Positions 40,239 to 48,481 of a stretch of DNA of 64,000 nucleotides are shown here, in pieces. Each line of letters begins with the position of its first letter. The stretch's first letter is position 1. The position numbers were made by a program, and so were the translations under genes. The notes under the pieces were generated by a model, which was given only the letters and a program-made list of their open reading frames with translations, had not been told where the DNA came from and searched no databases. Source of the DNA: Maribellus luteus (GTDB taxonomy: Bacteria > Bacteroidota > Bacteroidia > Bacteroidales > Prolixibacteraceae); assembly GCF_003576475.1 (NCBI RefSeq), contig NZ_QWGR01000001.1, positions 1 through 64,000 of the forward strand, read 5' to 3'.

Positions 40239-40592
40239 ATGGATGTAAATGAAATATCTTTTGAAAATCTTCCAAAAGCAGTTGCCCACCTGGTTAGTGA
40301 AGTGGAAGAATTGAAACTTCTGGTAGAAAAAGGCCAGGCACCTGTTTCACCTCAAAAACGTGTTCCTATTGGAATTGAAGTGGCCTGCCGAATTATTGGA
40401 AAGGCCAAGCCTACTGTCTATACGCTTGTCCGTAAGCGAGTACTCCCTTGTTATAAAAATGGTAAGAAACTCTACTTTTTTGAAGATGAACTATTGGAGT
40501 GGATTACCAATGGCAAAAAGAAAACGCTGCAGGAAATTGAAAAAGAAGCATTGGCAGATTTTAAAAAGCAACCTAAAGGTAAGCGAAAATGA
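40239..40592 (+). CDS. Helix-turn-helix DNA-binding protein (excisionase family)
   Basis: 117 residues. An N-terminal coiled segment (AHLVSEVEELKLLVEKG) precedes an HTH_17/excisionase domain, GIEVACRIIGKAKPTVYTLV with RKRVLPCYKNGKKLYFFEDE and LLEWI. In Bacteroides mobilizable elements a protein of this kind sits before the replication and mob genes and acts in excision or as a regulator. Its stop overlaps the next gene by 4 bp (ATGA). Confidence 0.82.
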   Translation: MDVNEISFENLPKAVAHLVSEVEELKLLVEKGQAPVSPQKRVPIGIEVACRIIGKAKPTVYTLVRKRVLPCYKNGKKLYFFEDELLEWITNGKKKTLQEIEKEALADFKKQPKGKRK

Positions 40593-40981
40593 ATCTGTTT
40601 GAGTTATTGGCGAATTTTTGGCGAATTGATGAACAGAAGAATTTTACCGGAAACGAAACCCGATTGTATTTCTTTCTAATCCATACGGCAAATCGTTCTT
40701 TTTGGCCCGAATGGATTGAATTTGCGGACAAAAGAATGGTTGCTAATGCCAATATTTCGTTACAAGTCTTGAAATCCGCCAGAGAAAGATTGAAAGAAGC
40801 GGAGTTACTCAGCTATGTTTCTGGTGGTGGTTATAGGGTTAAAACTAAGTATCAGATTCTGACACCTAGGCCCAAACCTAGACTCTCACCTTACAATAAT
40901 AGTATTAAAGACAAAAACACAAGGATTAATTCCAATGGAGAAAAGAAAGGATTTGTACACTCAGGAAGCGATTTTGATTAA
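40589..40981 (+). CDS. Probable replication-type winged-helix protein of the element
   Basis: 130 residues. The segment TRLYFFLIHTANRSFWPEWI, then ANANISLQVLKSARERLKEA and ELLSYVSGGGYRVKTKY, looks like a winged helix of the DnaD/replication-initiator N-terminal type found in plasmids and mobilizable elements. A basic, flexible tail follows. The gene overlaps the HTH gene before it (4 bp) and the ATPase gene after it (47 bp), so the three are probably produced together, like primosome-type DnaD/DnaC pairs. No catalytic motif is present. Confidence 0.6.
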   Translation: MNLFELLANFWRIDEQKNFTGNETRLYFFLIHTANRSFWPEWIEFADKRMVANANISLQVLKSARERLKEAELLSYVSGGGYRVKTKYQILTPRPKPRLSPYNNSIKDKNTRINSNGEKKGFVHSGSDFD

Positions 40982-41660
40982 ACCAAATTTGGTTGAGGCA
41001 TTGCAAAATGATGCGAATGAAATTATCGCTAATGAGAAGGGAAAGAATCGGCAACGTCACTTGCTTTTTCCATTCCCGTATTCTGATTTTATGAACTTGT
41101 TAATCAAATTTGGAACAGCCTGTTTATACAAACGATGCCAAAGCAAAAGTTTTGTTATTGATGAAAATAATGAACTAGTAATAAAACAGCTCTACTATTA
41201 TGTAACCCATGATTCTGCTTTTTCAGGTGATTTGAGCAAAGGCATATTGTTGCAGGGAAAATATGGATGTGGAAAAACCATTCTGCTTGAAACATATTCA
41301 ATGCTCCACAATCATATCGTGAGAAAATTTAGCTTGAATCATTCGCTATTATTGTTTATCAAATCGGTAGAGCTGCAGGAGCAAATTCGAAAACAATCAG
41401 TTAATCACTTTGTAAGACGCCCAATGATTATTGATGAGTTTGGACGAGAATCAAAATCGATTCAGGATTACGGAAATATTATTCGCCCAATTTCCGAATT
41501 ATTGAGTTTAAGAAGTGATGTGGGAACACTAACTCATGGAACTTCAAATTTTACCTTGAACACACTTTCGAGCGAAAAATTTTATGGAAGAATGATTGGC
41601 GACCGCCTGAGAACGATGTTCAACTTTATCACTCTACCCGGTGAAAGCAGAAGAGACTAG
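40935..41660 (+). CDS. DnaC-like ATPase of the mobilizable element
   Basis: 241 residues with an AAA+-type core: Walker A GILLQGKYGCGKTILLETYS and a Walker-B-like RRPMIIDEFGRES (DE pair), followed by the sensor segment LTHGTSNFTLNTL and the basic GDRLRTMFNFITLPG (arginine finger region). Helicase loaders of the DnaC/IstB type have this pattern. With the overlapping winged-helix protein it may help load a helicase for element replication after excision. The start overlaps the previous gene by 47 bp. Confidence 0.78.
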   Translation: MEKRKDLYTQEAILIKPNLVEALQNDANEIIANEKGKNRQRHLLFPFPYSDFMNLLIKFGTACLYKRCQSKSFVIDENNELVIKQLYYYVTHDSAFSGDLSKGILLQGKYGCGKTILLETYSMLHNHIVRKFSLNHSLLLFIKSVELQEQIRKQSVNHFVRRPMIIDEFGRESKSIQDYGNIIRPISELLSLRSDVGTLTHGTSNFTLNTLSSEKFYGRMIGDRLRTMFNFITLPGESRRD

Positions 41661-41701
41661 AAGTTATACCATCCCTTAATTTTTTAGGGGAGCAAGTTTG
41701 T

Positions 41702-41720
41702 GTTTTGGTCTGACCAAAAC
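41702..41720. other. Candidate oriT palindrome upstream of mobC
   Basis: GTTTTGGTC-T-GACCAAAAC is a perfect 9-bp inverted repeat, followed by CTTGCCCTGCGAAGC. It lies in the 120-bp gap immediately before the mobilization genes, where oriT is normally found in MobC/relaxase modules. The nick site cannot be assigned from sequence alone. Confidence 0.45.
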
Positions 41721-41780
41721 CTTGCCCTGCGAAGCAAAAATATCCCGTCGGTCTAATTAATTAACAATTGAAGGAATGAT

Positions 41781-42143
41781 ATGAAAACGATAAAAAACAG
41801 AAATACAAATGGACGGCCAGTTAAAGAACCTTCGAAAAAGAAGGGGTATAAAGTAACCGTAAAAATGGCTACGGAAGAATATTATTCACTGAAAGCCAAA
41901 GCAAATTTTGCAGGGATTAACCGTAGTGAATTTATTCGTCAGTGTATTTGCACCTGTGAGGTAAGGCAACGACTTACCCCCGAGTTGGTAGGATATATTC
42001 GCCAGCTAAGTGGTATGGCGAACAATATAAACCAGATTGCACGTGCTGCAAATGCTGCTGGATATTCAGGTGTACACATGCAATACCTGGTTGTGAATGA
42101 AAGGTTAGACAAGGTTATTACATTGATTGAAGATGATTGCTAA
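41781..42143 (+). CDS. mobC: MobC-like relaxosome accessory protein
   Basis: 120 residues. A basic N-terminus, then a ribbon-helix-helix region (KVTVKMATEEYYSLKAKANF, then AGINRSEFIRQCI) and the C-terminal MobC motif LSGMANNINQIARAANAAGY. MobC proteins bind oriT and aid relaxase nicking. The relaxase start codon lies 11 bp inside this gene's end, so the two are translationally coupled. A candidate oriT palindrome is 61 bp upstream. Confidence 0.9.
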   Translation: MKTIKNRNTNGRPVKEPSKKKGYKVTVKMATEEYYSLKAKANFAGINRSEFIRQCICTCEVRQRLTPELVGYIRQLSGMANNINQIARAANAAGYSGVHMQYLVVNERLDKVITLIEDDC

Positions 42144-43065
42144 AATTAGTCAGGGGAGTGGTTTTGCTGGCACCGTGAACTATGTGATGGATAAAAAAGA
42201 TGCACGTTTGCTTGCCGGAAAAGGAGTGAGGTTAAAAGGTAAGGCATCAATCGTTAAAAACTTTATCACCCAAAGTAAAATGAAACCAAATGTTTCAAAA
42301 CCGGTGGCACATATATCGCTCAACTTTTCAGCACTGGATAAAAACCGCTTGACCGATAAGTTTATGGTTGATGTTGCTCAGGAATATCTTGGTAAAATGG
42401 GATATGGAAATACGCAATACATAATGGTTCGTCATTTCGATGCCGGACACCCTCACCTGCACCTGGTTATAAACCGGATTGACAATAATGGGAACCGAAT
42501 TTCTGACAAAAATGAAAAATTGCGGAATACTAAGGTTTGCAGGGAACTGACTGAAAAGTTCAGCCTGTATATTTCTTCAGGAAAAGAGAATGTAAATAAA
42601 CATCGGCTAAAAGAACCCGATAAAACCAAATACGAAATTTATAGAGTACTCAAATCTGCAGTCACCAAATGCAGAAATTGGCAAGAATTAGAAGCTGTGC
42701 TTCGTAAATCGGGAATAAGCATTGAATTGGTAAAAAACGGTAGCACAGATAAAATTCAGGGAGTAAGGTTTGGGAAAAACGGATATGAATTCAATGGTTC
42801 TAAAGTTGACAGAGCATTTAGCTATTCCAAGATTAACTATTGCTTGCAGCAAAATGAATGGGCTAAGAATATTAAATCAAAACCTGGATATGGGAATAAG
42901 CAGGATGTTGCAGCGGGGCTTTCATCTGTTGTTGGAGCAGCATTGTCAACAGTGGGCGGGATGTTTAATCCACCAAATGTATCTAACTACGATGAAGGTT
43001 ATGCAGAACATATGAGACAAGAAGCCCGAAGACGAAGGAAACGGAAGAAAGGTTTTAGACGATAA
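42133..43065 (+). CDS. Relaxase/mobilization nuclease (MobP/VirD2-like)
   Basis: 310 residues from the ATG at 42133; a TTG two codons upstream is less likely. The N-terminal relaxase domain shows MIAKISQGSGFAGTVNYVMD with a probable nucleophile Tyr. The metal-binding triad HFDAGHPHLHLVINRIDNNG (HxHxH-like motif III) follows near residue 105. The protein nicks oriT and pilots the single strand during mobilization. The C-terminal part (LSSVVGAALSTVGGMFNPPN, then a basic RRRKRKKGFRR tail) is typical of Bacteroides MobB/BmgA-type relaxases. Confidence 0.92.
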   Translation: MIAKISQGSGFAGTVNYVMDKKDARLLAGKGVRLKGKASIVKNFITQSKMKPNVSKPVAHISLNFSALDKNRLTDKFMVDVAQEYLGKMGYGNTQYIMVRHFDAGHPHLHLVINRIDNNGNRISDKNEKLRNTKVCRELTEKFSLYISSGKENVNKHRLKEPDKTKYEIYRVLKSAVTKCRNWQELEAVLRKSGISIELVKNGSTDKIQGVRFGKNGYEFNGSKVDRAFSYSKINYCLQQNEWAKNIKSKPGYGNKQDVAAGLSSVVGAALSTVGGMFNPPNVSNYDEGYAEHMRQEARRRRKRKKGFRR

Positions 43066-43081
43066 TTAAATCATTTTAAAA

Positions 43082-43717
43082 ATGAAGGACATTAGTTTTA
43101 TTAGTGCCATGTTTGAAGAAATCAAAAGTAAGATTTCTACCATTGAGAAAAAGTTGGAGAAGAACCATGTTGCCCCAGCCCAACCAGAATCTCGGGTTAG
43201 CAGCGAAGATAAAGGTAGACCAATTACTGCCGAGGAGCTTTTGAGGCTTGTGAAGAAGACCATAATTTATTCAATCCAAAAAGAATTTCAAAAGGCTTCT
43301 CCTCAATGTCAGGATACTAAAAATGAGCTTTTGGAAAGTGTTAATCATTTGCGTTTAACTGTTGAGAAATTGAAATGTTATCGCATTAAGAGTAAGAAAA
43401 ACACTGGCTTCAGTAATTTGAAACTATGGAATATTAGCTTGATTATAGCTTCTGTATTACTCCTTTTTTCAGCGCTTGCACTAAAATTTGAGAATTCAAG
43501 GTTGGCAGACATTGATATAAAATTCAGATATATTCACGCGAAGCATGGAATAGATTCAACTGGGTTGCACAATCTTGAAACAATATTTCATGTACATAGA
43601 GACAGGGAACTAATTGAAAAAATCCGTAAGGGTATCGAAGAATATGAATTAAGAGCTAAAAAAGAACTGTCATCAAATAATATCAGTAACAATATAGAAT
43701 CGGATTCTTCTCAGTAA
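43082..43717 (+). CDS. Hypothetical coiled-coil membrane protein of the mob operon
   Basis: 211 residues. A helical N-terminus with coiled-coil character (FEEIKSKISTIEKKLEKNHV; LLESVNHLRLTVEKLK), one membrane span near 118-138 (ISLIIASVLLLFSALALKF) and a soluble tail. It lies 16 bp after the relaxase gene. Similar single-span proteins follow relaxase genes in Bacteroidota mobilizable elements, without a known activity. Function not assigned. Confidence 0.65.
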   Translation: MKDISFISAMFEEIKSKISTIEKKLEKNHVAPAQPESRVSSEDKGRPITAEELLRLVKKTIIYSIQKEFQKASPQCQDTKNELLESVNHLRLTVEKLKCYRIKSKKNTGFSNLKLWNISLIIASVLLLFSALALKFENSRLADIDIKFRYIHAKHGIDSTGLHNLETIFHVHRDRELIEKIRKGIEEYELRAKKELSSNNISNNIESDSSQ

Positions 43718-43800
43718 CAGCTTCAATATCGTTTCTAGTTTAAAGGTAACCCCAAATCAAAAACAAAGGTGTTCAATTTAACTCAAACATGCCTGCGGTT

Positions 43801-43984
43801 GCAAAAGACTTCGGCATAAACGCAGCAAACCAATGGGCAAGAGTATTTGTGAGAATTATACTATTTGTATGAATACACCTTTCTCATTCTTCCAAAGGCA
43901 AATTCATTGCAAATAAGCAGTAAAAACACTTGCCCATTGGTTTGCCTCCATCGCGCTACTTCCATTTATTCCGATTCCTTTTGC
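43801..43984. repeat. Long imperfect inverted repeat at the right end of the element
   Basis: The arms 43801-43848 and 43922-43984 face each other. The inner 17 bp, GCAAACCAATGGGCAAG (43825-43841) and its complement (43929-43945), are perfect. Outward, GCAAAAGacTTCGGcATAAA and GCAAAAGgaATCGGaATAAA match with few changes. Both arms read as related peptides, AKDFGINAANQWARVF and AKGIGINGSS..ANQWASVF, so the dyad may come from an inverted coding duplication. The 518-bp gap 43718-44235 holds no other recognisable feature. Confidence 0.7.
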
Positions 43985-44235
43985 AATTTGGATTAAATTG
44001 ATTTCGGGGTGTTTACGATTTGGGATGAGGGCAGTTGTTTTGCTAAACTGCTGTTTTTGAGTGGGGCAGATTCGCGATATTGAAATTATTGATATCATAG
44101 CAACTTATACTATGGTAGTAAGTGTAAGCAAAGAACACCTTCGCATATTCTAACCAACTCTAACAGCTTCACCGGGTAGAATCGAATTCACTTGACAGGC
44201 ACACCAAGTAGGAAAAGAATAATATGTGCCTTGCT

Positions 44236-47200
44236 TCATTTCTTAATCTCCGTTGGCGAGACCCCAAACTGCTGTTTAAAACACTTTGCAAAATAGGAGG
44301 GATTGGTAAAGCCCACCTCGTACAATATTTCTGAAACGGTATAGTCGGTATTTTCAAGCATCTGCTTGGCTCTTTTTAAACGGATCATCCTAAGGAATTG
44401 GGCAGCGCTCATGCCCGAAAGATTCTTGATCTTGCGGTAAAAATTATCATGACTCAATCCAAGTGCTGAAGAAAGTTCATCAAGCGAATATTCATGATTT
44501 GATATATTGGCCTCAATGGTCTCTATGGTTTTTTCGAGGAACTGCTCGTCAATCGAAGTTGGGGCAATTTGAGAAGGTTCAAAATTTAGAGCCTGGATAT
44601 GCGATTGAAGCTTCTCTCGTTGTGCTAGCAGGTTTGCAATTCGGGTTCTTAGCAAGCCCATGCTAAATGGTTTAGTGATATAACCATCGGCACCTTTCTC
44701 GTATCCTTCGATTTTGTTCTCGGTTGAAGTTTTGGCCGTTAAAAGTATAACAGGTATGTGAGAGGTTTTGAGGTCGGATTTAATGTGGTTGCAAAACTCC
44801 AGCCCATCCATTCCCGGCATCATTACATCGCATATTATCAAAGAGATTTTTCCCTTCTGGGCTTCAGTTAATCCATCTCCTGCATTGTTGTAGTCAATTA
44901 TTTTGTACTCTTGTGCCAGACTATTCTTAACGTAGGTTCTTATGTCGTCATTATCATCAATTACCAATATCCTGTGTCGGTCTTTTGATGCCTGTGCCGT
45001 CTTTTCACCCATTGTCTCAGTTGTATCTTCAAGAAACGGCATTTCGTTGGCTGATTCTTCCGCATTCGTATCATTAAGGGCCATTTCTGAAGAAGAAAAA
45101 TGCTTGTTTCCTTTTTTGAATTGAATAATGAATTCGCTGCCTTTCCCTAACTTACTGTCCACCTCGATTGTACCCTTTTGGATTTCAACCAGTTTTTTTA
45201 CCAATGAAAGTCCAATGCCAGAACCTTCTTTATTTGAGGTTCTTGATTGATAGAAGCGTTCAAATATTTGAGGCAGGTCTTTTTTATCAATACCCGGGCC
45301 ACTATCGGATATGCTGATTTGGATATGCCCCCCATTGTCGTCAATGGCTACTTTCACGATCCCACTTTCAGGTGTGTATTTTATAGCATTGGAAAGCAGG
45401 TTAAAGATGATCTTTTGCAACAGATTCTGATCGGCCCAAAGTTCAATGTTCTGTTTCCTGGAAAGGAACTCCATCGCAATTTTCTTCTGATCGGCTTTAC
45501 CTTCAAACTGCCCAATTGTCTGAAGAATATAATCGTTTAAATTAACACGACTTACATTGAGATTGATTTTTTCTTTCTCTGCTTTTCTGAAATCCAGTAA
45601 TTCATTTACCAGTTCAAGCAGCATGGTTGCATTTTTTTGCATCATGCTCAGCTGTCTGTGAAGTTTTGAATCTCGATTTTCTTTTCTTAAGATCTCCTCA
45701 AGAGGACCAATAATCAATGTTAAGGGTGTTCTAAATTCATGGGATATATTGGTAAAGAACGAAAGCTTCAAATCATTGAGTTTCTCACTTTGCTCCTGTT
45801 TTATTTTCTCAACTTTTACTTCCTGACTGATTTTTAGTCTCCATTTTATAAATCGAATCACTAAATAGCTAATTATGAAAATAATAAGTAAGTATGCACC
45901 ATAAGCATAATAGGTTCTCCACCAGGGAGGTAGTATTTGAATGGTAATTTGTCGCATTTCCGGATTCCAAACATTATCCTTATTGGCAGCCTTTACTTTA
46001 AAAATATATTCTCCGGGCGAAAGATTAGTGTAGCTAACGGAAATTGCCGCTCCTGTTTGTTTATTCCACGATTCATCAAAATTTTCCAGTTGATAACAAA
46101 TTAGGTTAGCATCTTGCGATGTAAAAGATAATGCAGTGATATCTATTGTAAACACATTTAAAGAATATGGTAACGAAATCTGGTTCGTATAGTTAATTGA
46201 TTTCTTTAGTAATACTTTTCCATTTATTTTTTCGTCCGGTAAAACAGGTTTATTAAATACTTTTAGATCCGAGAAAATTATTTCAGGATAATATGGATCT
46301 TGTTTCAGTTGATTTGGGGTGAACGTGAAGATTCCTTTATTGGAACCTGCTAATAAAATATTAGATTCTTTATCAAAAAATAAGGTGTAAAAACAGTTTT
46401 CCGGGAGGTAAATTCGCTGTTCTTTTGTTTTCTGATTAAATTTAATTAAACCGGTATAGGTGCCTAACCATATGTTTCCATCTTTATCTTCGGTAAAACA
46501 TTGCGTAATATACTTTGTTGAATTTGAGAAAGTTTTACAAGATTCTGAATGTATATTGTAAATTTTAATTTTCCCATTTTCCTGTCCAATCCATAAATCA
46601 CCATTATCTCGTAAATACATACCACGAACAGGTGCATATTCCTCGTTTGTTTCAACGATCTTATAAATAGGCTTTATGTTGGTAATATTTCCATTGTTAT
46701 CAGCGGTTGCCTTAAAAAGACCATGTTTTATACTGCCAATCCATAGTGTATTATTTTTGTCTAAAATAATAGATCGTACTTCGGCATTTTCTCCTTTATT
46801 ATTAGCCGAATTGGAGTTGTTAATTCGAAAAAACTTAACAGGATTTTTCGGATTATTTAAGTTGATACTAAAAATACCGTGAGTTACCGTACCAATCCAT
46901 AATATTCCATTTTTATCTATTACCATTGGGTAAACCCTGTCGTTGCTAAAAAGAGCTGTGTCAAGTATGTTGCCAAGTATCGGGATCATTTCAGGATAAG
47001 AGAAGGCCTTTAATCCTTTGCCCCATGTGCCGGTCCAGAGTATTTTGTTTTTTTTATCTAAAAGCAGGTTTGCAACCGAATTAATTGTTTGAGAATGGAA
47101 TTCCTCTTTAAAGGTTCGTTGTTCTGATTCATAGGAACATATTCCACTGCCATGGGTGCCAATCAAATATTTTCCTGTTTCTTTGTATATAATCGACCAT

Positions 47201-48288
47201 ATCATGTTTTCCGACAAATCATTTTCTTTTCCTTTGTTGCGGATATTAATAAATTGCTGGGCCTCAAAATTTAATACATTTACTCCCCCGTTCCAGGTAC
47301 CTATCCACAAATTGTTTTGTTTACCAATGTGTAATGCAAGAATCTTATTTACATTCAGGGTATTAGAATTGGTAGGAATGTTTTTATAATGATTGATCTC
47401 CGGTACATGGTTTGTGAATTTTAAAGAATACAGGCCATCTTCCTGAGTTCCTATCCAATACGTTCCTGATTTATCTTTGCAAATTGCCCTAATAATATTG
47501 TTGGATAAGGTGGGTGTAATTGGTTTCCTGAAATAAATATTATGCGTATTATTTCTCAAATCATAAATATTAAGTCCATTCTCAGTTCCAATAAAAAGTG
47601 AGTTGTTAAATAACTTTACAACCCAAATGCCTTGCGATGAAAGAGGAATATTTGATTGTTTTAAAACTTGATTATTTGTATTAGTAAGCGGTAATTCCAG
47701 CAGGCCGTTAAATCTTGTGCCCACCAAAATTTTTTCTTCCGAAGAACATAATGAGGTAATTTCGTGGTTGTCGCTGTGGCTGTATTTTATACAATTAATT
47801 ACAGAATTGGTTTTATATTCAAGTAGCGAGTTTACATTAATTGAGAAAAGCCCCTGTTTGACTGTACCTATCCAGATTTTGCCTTTATTGTCGTTATGTA
47901 GTGCAAGTATCGGAAGATTTATGGTATCTGAATTATATTTTAAAGGTATTGTTTGAATCTTATTTATCTCTTTATTATAGAGAAACAGTCCCTTGTCGAC
48001 GAGCCCCAATAGCATTTTTGTTGGTGAGACCGGAATTATTGACTTAATTTGGGTTCCAAATCCTTCTGTGTTTGAAGGATTTAATACTTTAATCGAATTT
48101 CCATCGTAAATATTTAAAGCATCGGTTCCGAAATAAAGCAGGCCTCCGCTGTCATGTGCAATGCAACCAATGTTGTCGATAGATAATCCATTTTCTGTAG
48201 TCAGCTTTTTAAATTGAAATTGTGCAAAAACTGAATGATAAAACAGCAGGATTATACCACTCAATATTATCTTTTTTCTGTTGGTCAT
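44236..48288 (-). CDS. Hybrid two-component sensor/regulator (HTCS) of the polysaccharide locus
   Basis: 1350 residues. After a signal peptide, two seven-bladed propellers of Reg_prop repeats fill about residues 25-690 (repeated GTWNGGVN, WIGTVTHGIFSIN motifs). A Y_Y_Y domain follows (about 700-785), then a membrane span near 795-815. The histidine kinase has FTNISHEFRTPLTLI (phospho-His about 850) and ATP-binding N, G1 and G2 boxes (NLLSNAIKYTP, DSGPGID, GSGIGLSLV). A receiver domain has phospho-Asp near 1154 (IICDVMMPGMDG). An AraC-type DNA-binding domain ends the protein (about 1245-1350). It senses a periplasmic glycan fragment and activates the divergent susCD operon. Confidence 0.95.
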   Translation of the reverse strand: MTNRKKIILSGIILLFYHSVFAQFQFKKLTTENGLSIDNIGCIAHDSGGLLYFGTDALNIYDGNSIKVLNPSNTEGFGTQIKSIIPVSPTKMLLGLVDKGLFLYNKEINKIQTIPLKYNSDTINLPILALHNDNKGKIWIGTVKQGLFSINVNSLLEYKTNSVINCIKYSHSDNHEITSLCSSEEKILVGTRFNGLLELPLTNTNNQVLKQSNIPLSSQGIWVVKLFNNSLFIGTENGLNIYDLRNNTHNIYFRKPITPTLSNNIIRAICKDKSGTYWIGTQEDGLYSLKFTNHVPEINHYKNIPTNSNTLNVNKILALHIGKQNNLWIGTWNGGVNVLNFEAQQFINIRNKGKENDLSENMIWSIIYKETGKYLIGTHGSGICSYESEQRTFKEEFHSQTINSVANLLLDKKNKILWTGTWGKGLKAFSYPEMIPILGNILDTALFSNDRVYPMVIDKNGILWIGTVTHGIFSINLNNPKNPVKFFRINNSNSANNKGENAEVRSIILDKNNTLWIGSIKHGLFKATADNNGNITNIKPIYKIVETNEEYAPVRGMYLRDNGDLWIGQENGKIKIYNIHSESCKTFSNSTKYITQCFTEDKDGNIWLGTYTGLIKFNQKTKEQRIYLPENCFYTLFFDKESNILLAGSNKGIFTFTPNQLKQDPYYPEIIFSDLKVFNKPVLPDEKINGKVLLKKSINYTNQISLPYSLNVFTIDITALSFTSQDANLICYQLENFDESWNKQTGAAISVSYTNLSPGEYIFKVKAANKDNVWNPEMRQITIQILPPWWRTYYAYGAYLLIIFIISYLVIRFIKWRLKISQEVKVEKIKQEQSEKLNDLKLSFFTNISHEFRTPLTLIIGPLEEILRKENRDSKLHRQLSMMQKNATMLLELVNELLDFRKAEKEKINLNVSRVNLNDYILQTIGQFEGKADQKKIAMEFLSRKQNIELWADQNLLQKIIFNLLSNAIKYTPESGIVKVAIDDNGGHIQISISDSGPGIDKKDLPQIFERFYQSRTSNKEGSGIGLSLVKKLVEIQKGTIEVDSKLGKGSEFIIQFKKGNKHFSSSEMALNDTNAEESANEMPFLEDTTETMGEKTAQASKDRHRILVIDDNDDIRTYVKNSLAQEYKIIDYNNAGDGLTEAQKGKISLIICDVMMPGMDGLEFCNHIKSDLKTSHIPVILLTAKTSTENKIEGYEKGADGYITKPFSMGLLRTRIANLLAQREKLQSHIQALNFEPSQIAPTSIDEQFLEKTIETIEANISNHEYSLDELSSALGLSHDNFYRKIKNLSGMSAAQFLRMIRLKRAKQMLENTDYTVSEILYEVGFTNPSYFAKCFKQQFGVSPTEIKK

Positions 48289-48481
48289 TCGATTTGATTT
48301 TGTACTGTAAAATTATCGAAATAATTACTTTTTACCATGCTTCCGAAAAAGGAACACAATATTTCGATTTAGTGTTACATGTCCCGATATAGTCTTAATC
48401 AAGCCTGGAAAAGTAACAGTCCCCAACGATTTCTCCATCTATATTGCATTCGATAAAATTAATTTTTAAACCAAATCTTTT

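Larger units (their letters stand above)
37435..43855 (+). mobile_element. Integrative mobilizable element, about 6.4 kb (ends approximate)
   Basis: Between dnaK and the polysaccharide locus lie excisionase-like protein, tyrosine integrase, HTH protein, replication-type protein, AAA ATPase, MobC, relaxase and a membrane protein, all on the plus strand, as in Bacteroides mobilizable transposons. A 12-bp direct repeat TATTTGTGAGAA is found at 37435-37446 (just after the dnaK terminator) and 43844-43855, and is the best attL/attR candidate; a TTTCTCATT match follows both copies. No conjugation (tra) genes or cargo are present, so transfer would need a helper element. The right end could instead lie further on, before 44236. 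Confidence 0.65.

Noticed and set aside
43904-44098. 64-codon minus-strand frame near the right end of the element
   Set aside because: It covers one arm of the inverted repeat and has no start signals; treated as part of the dyad, not as a gene.
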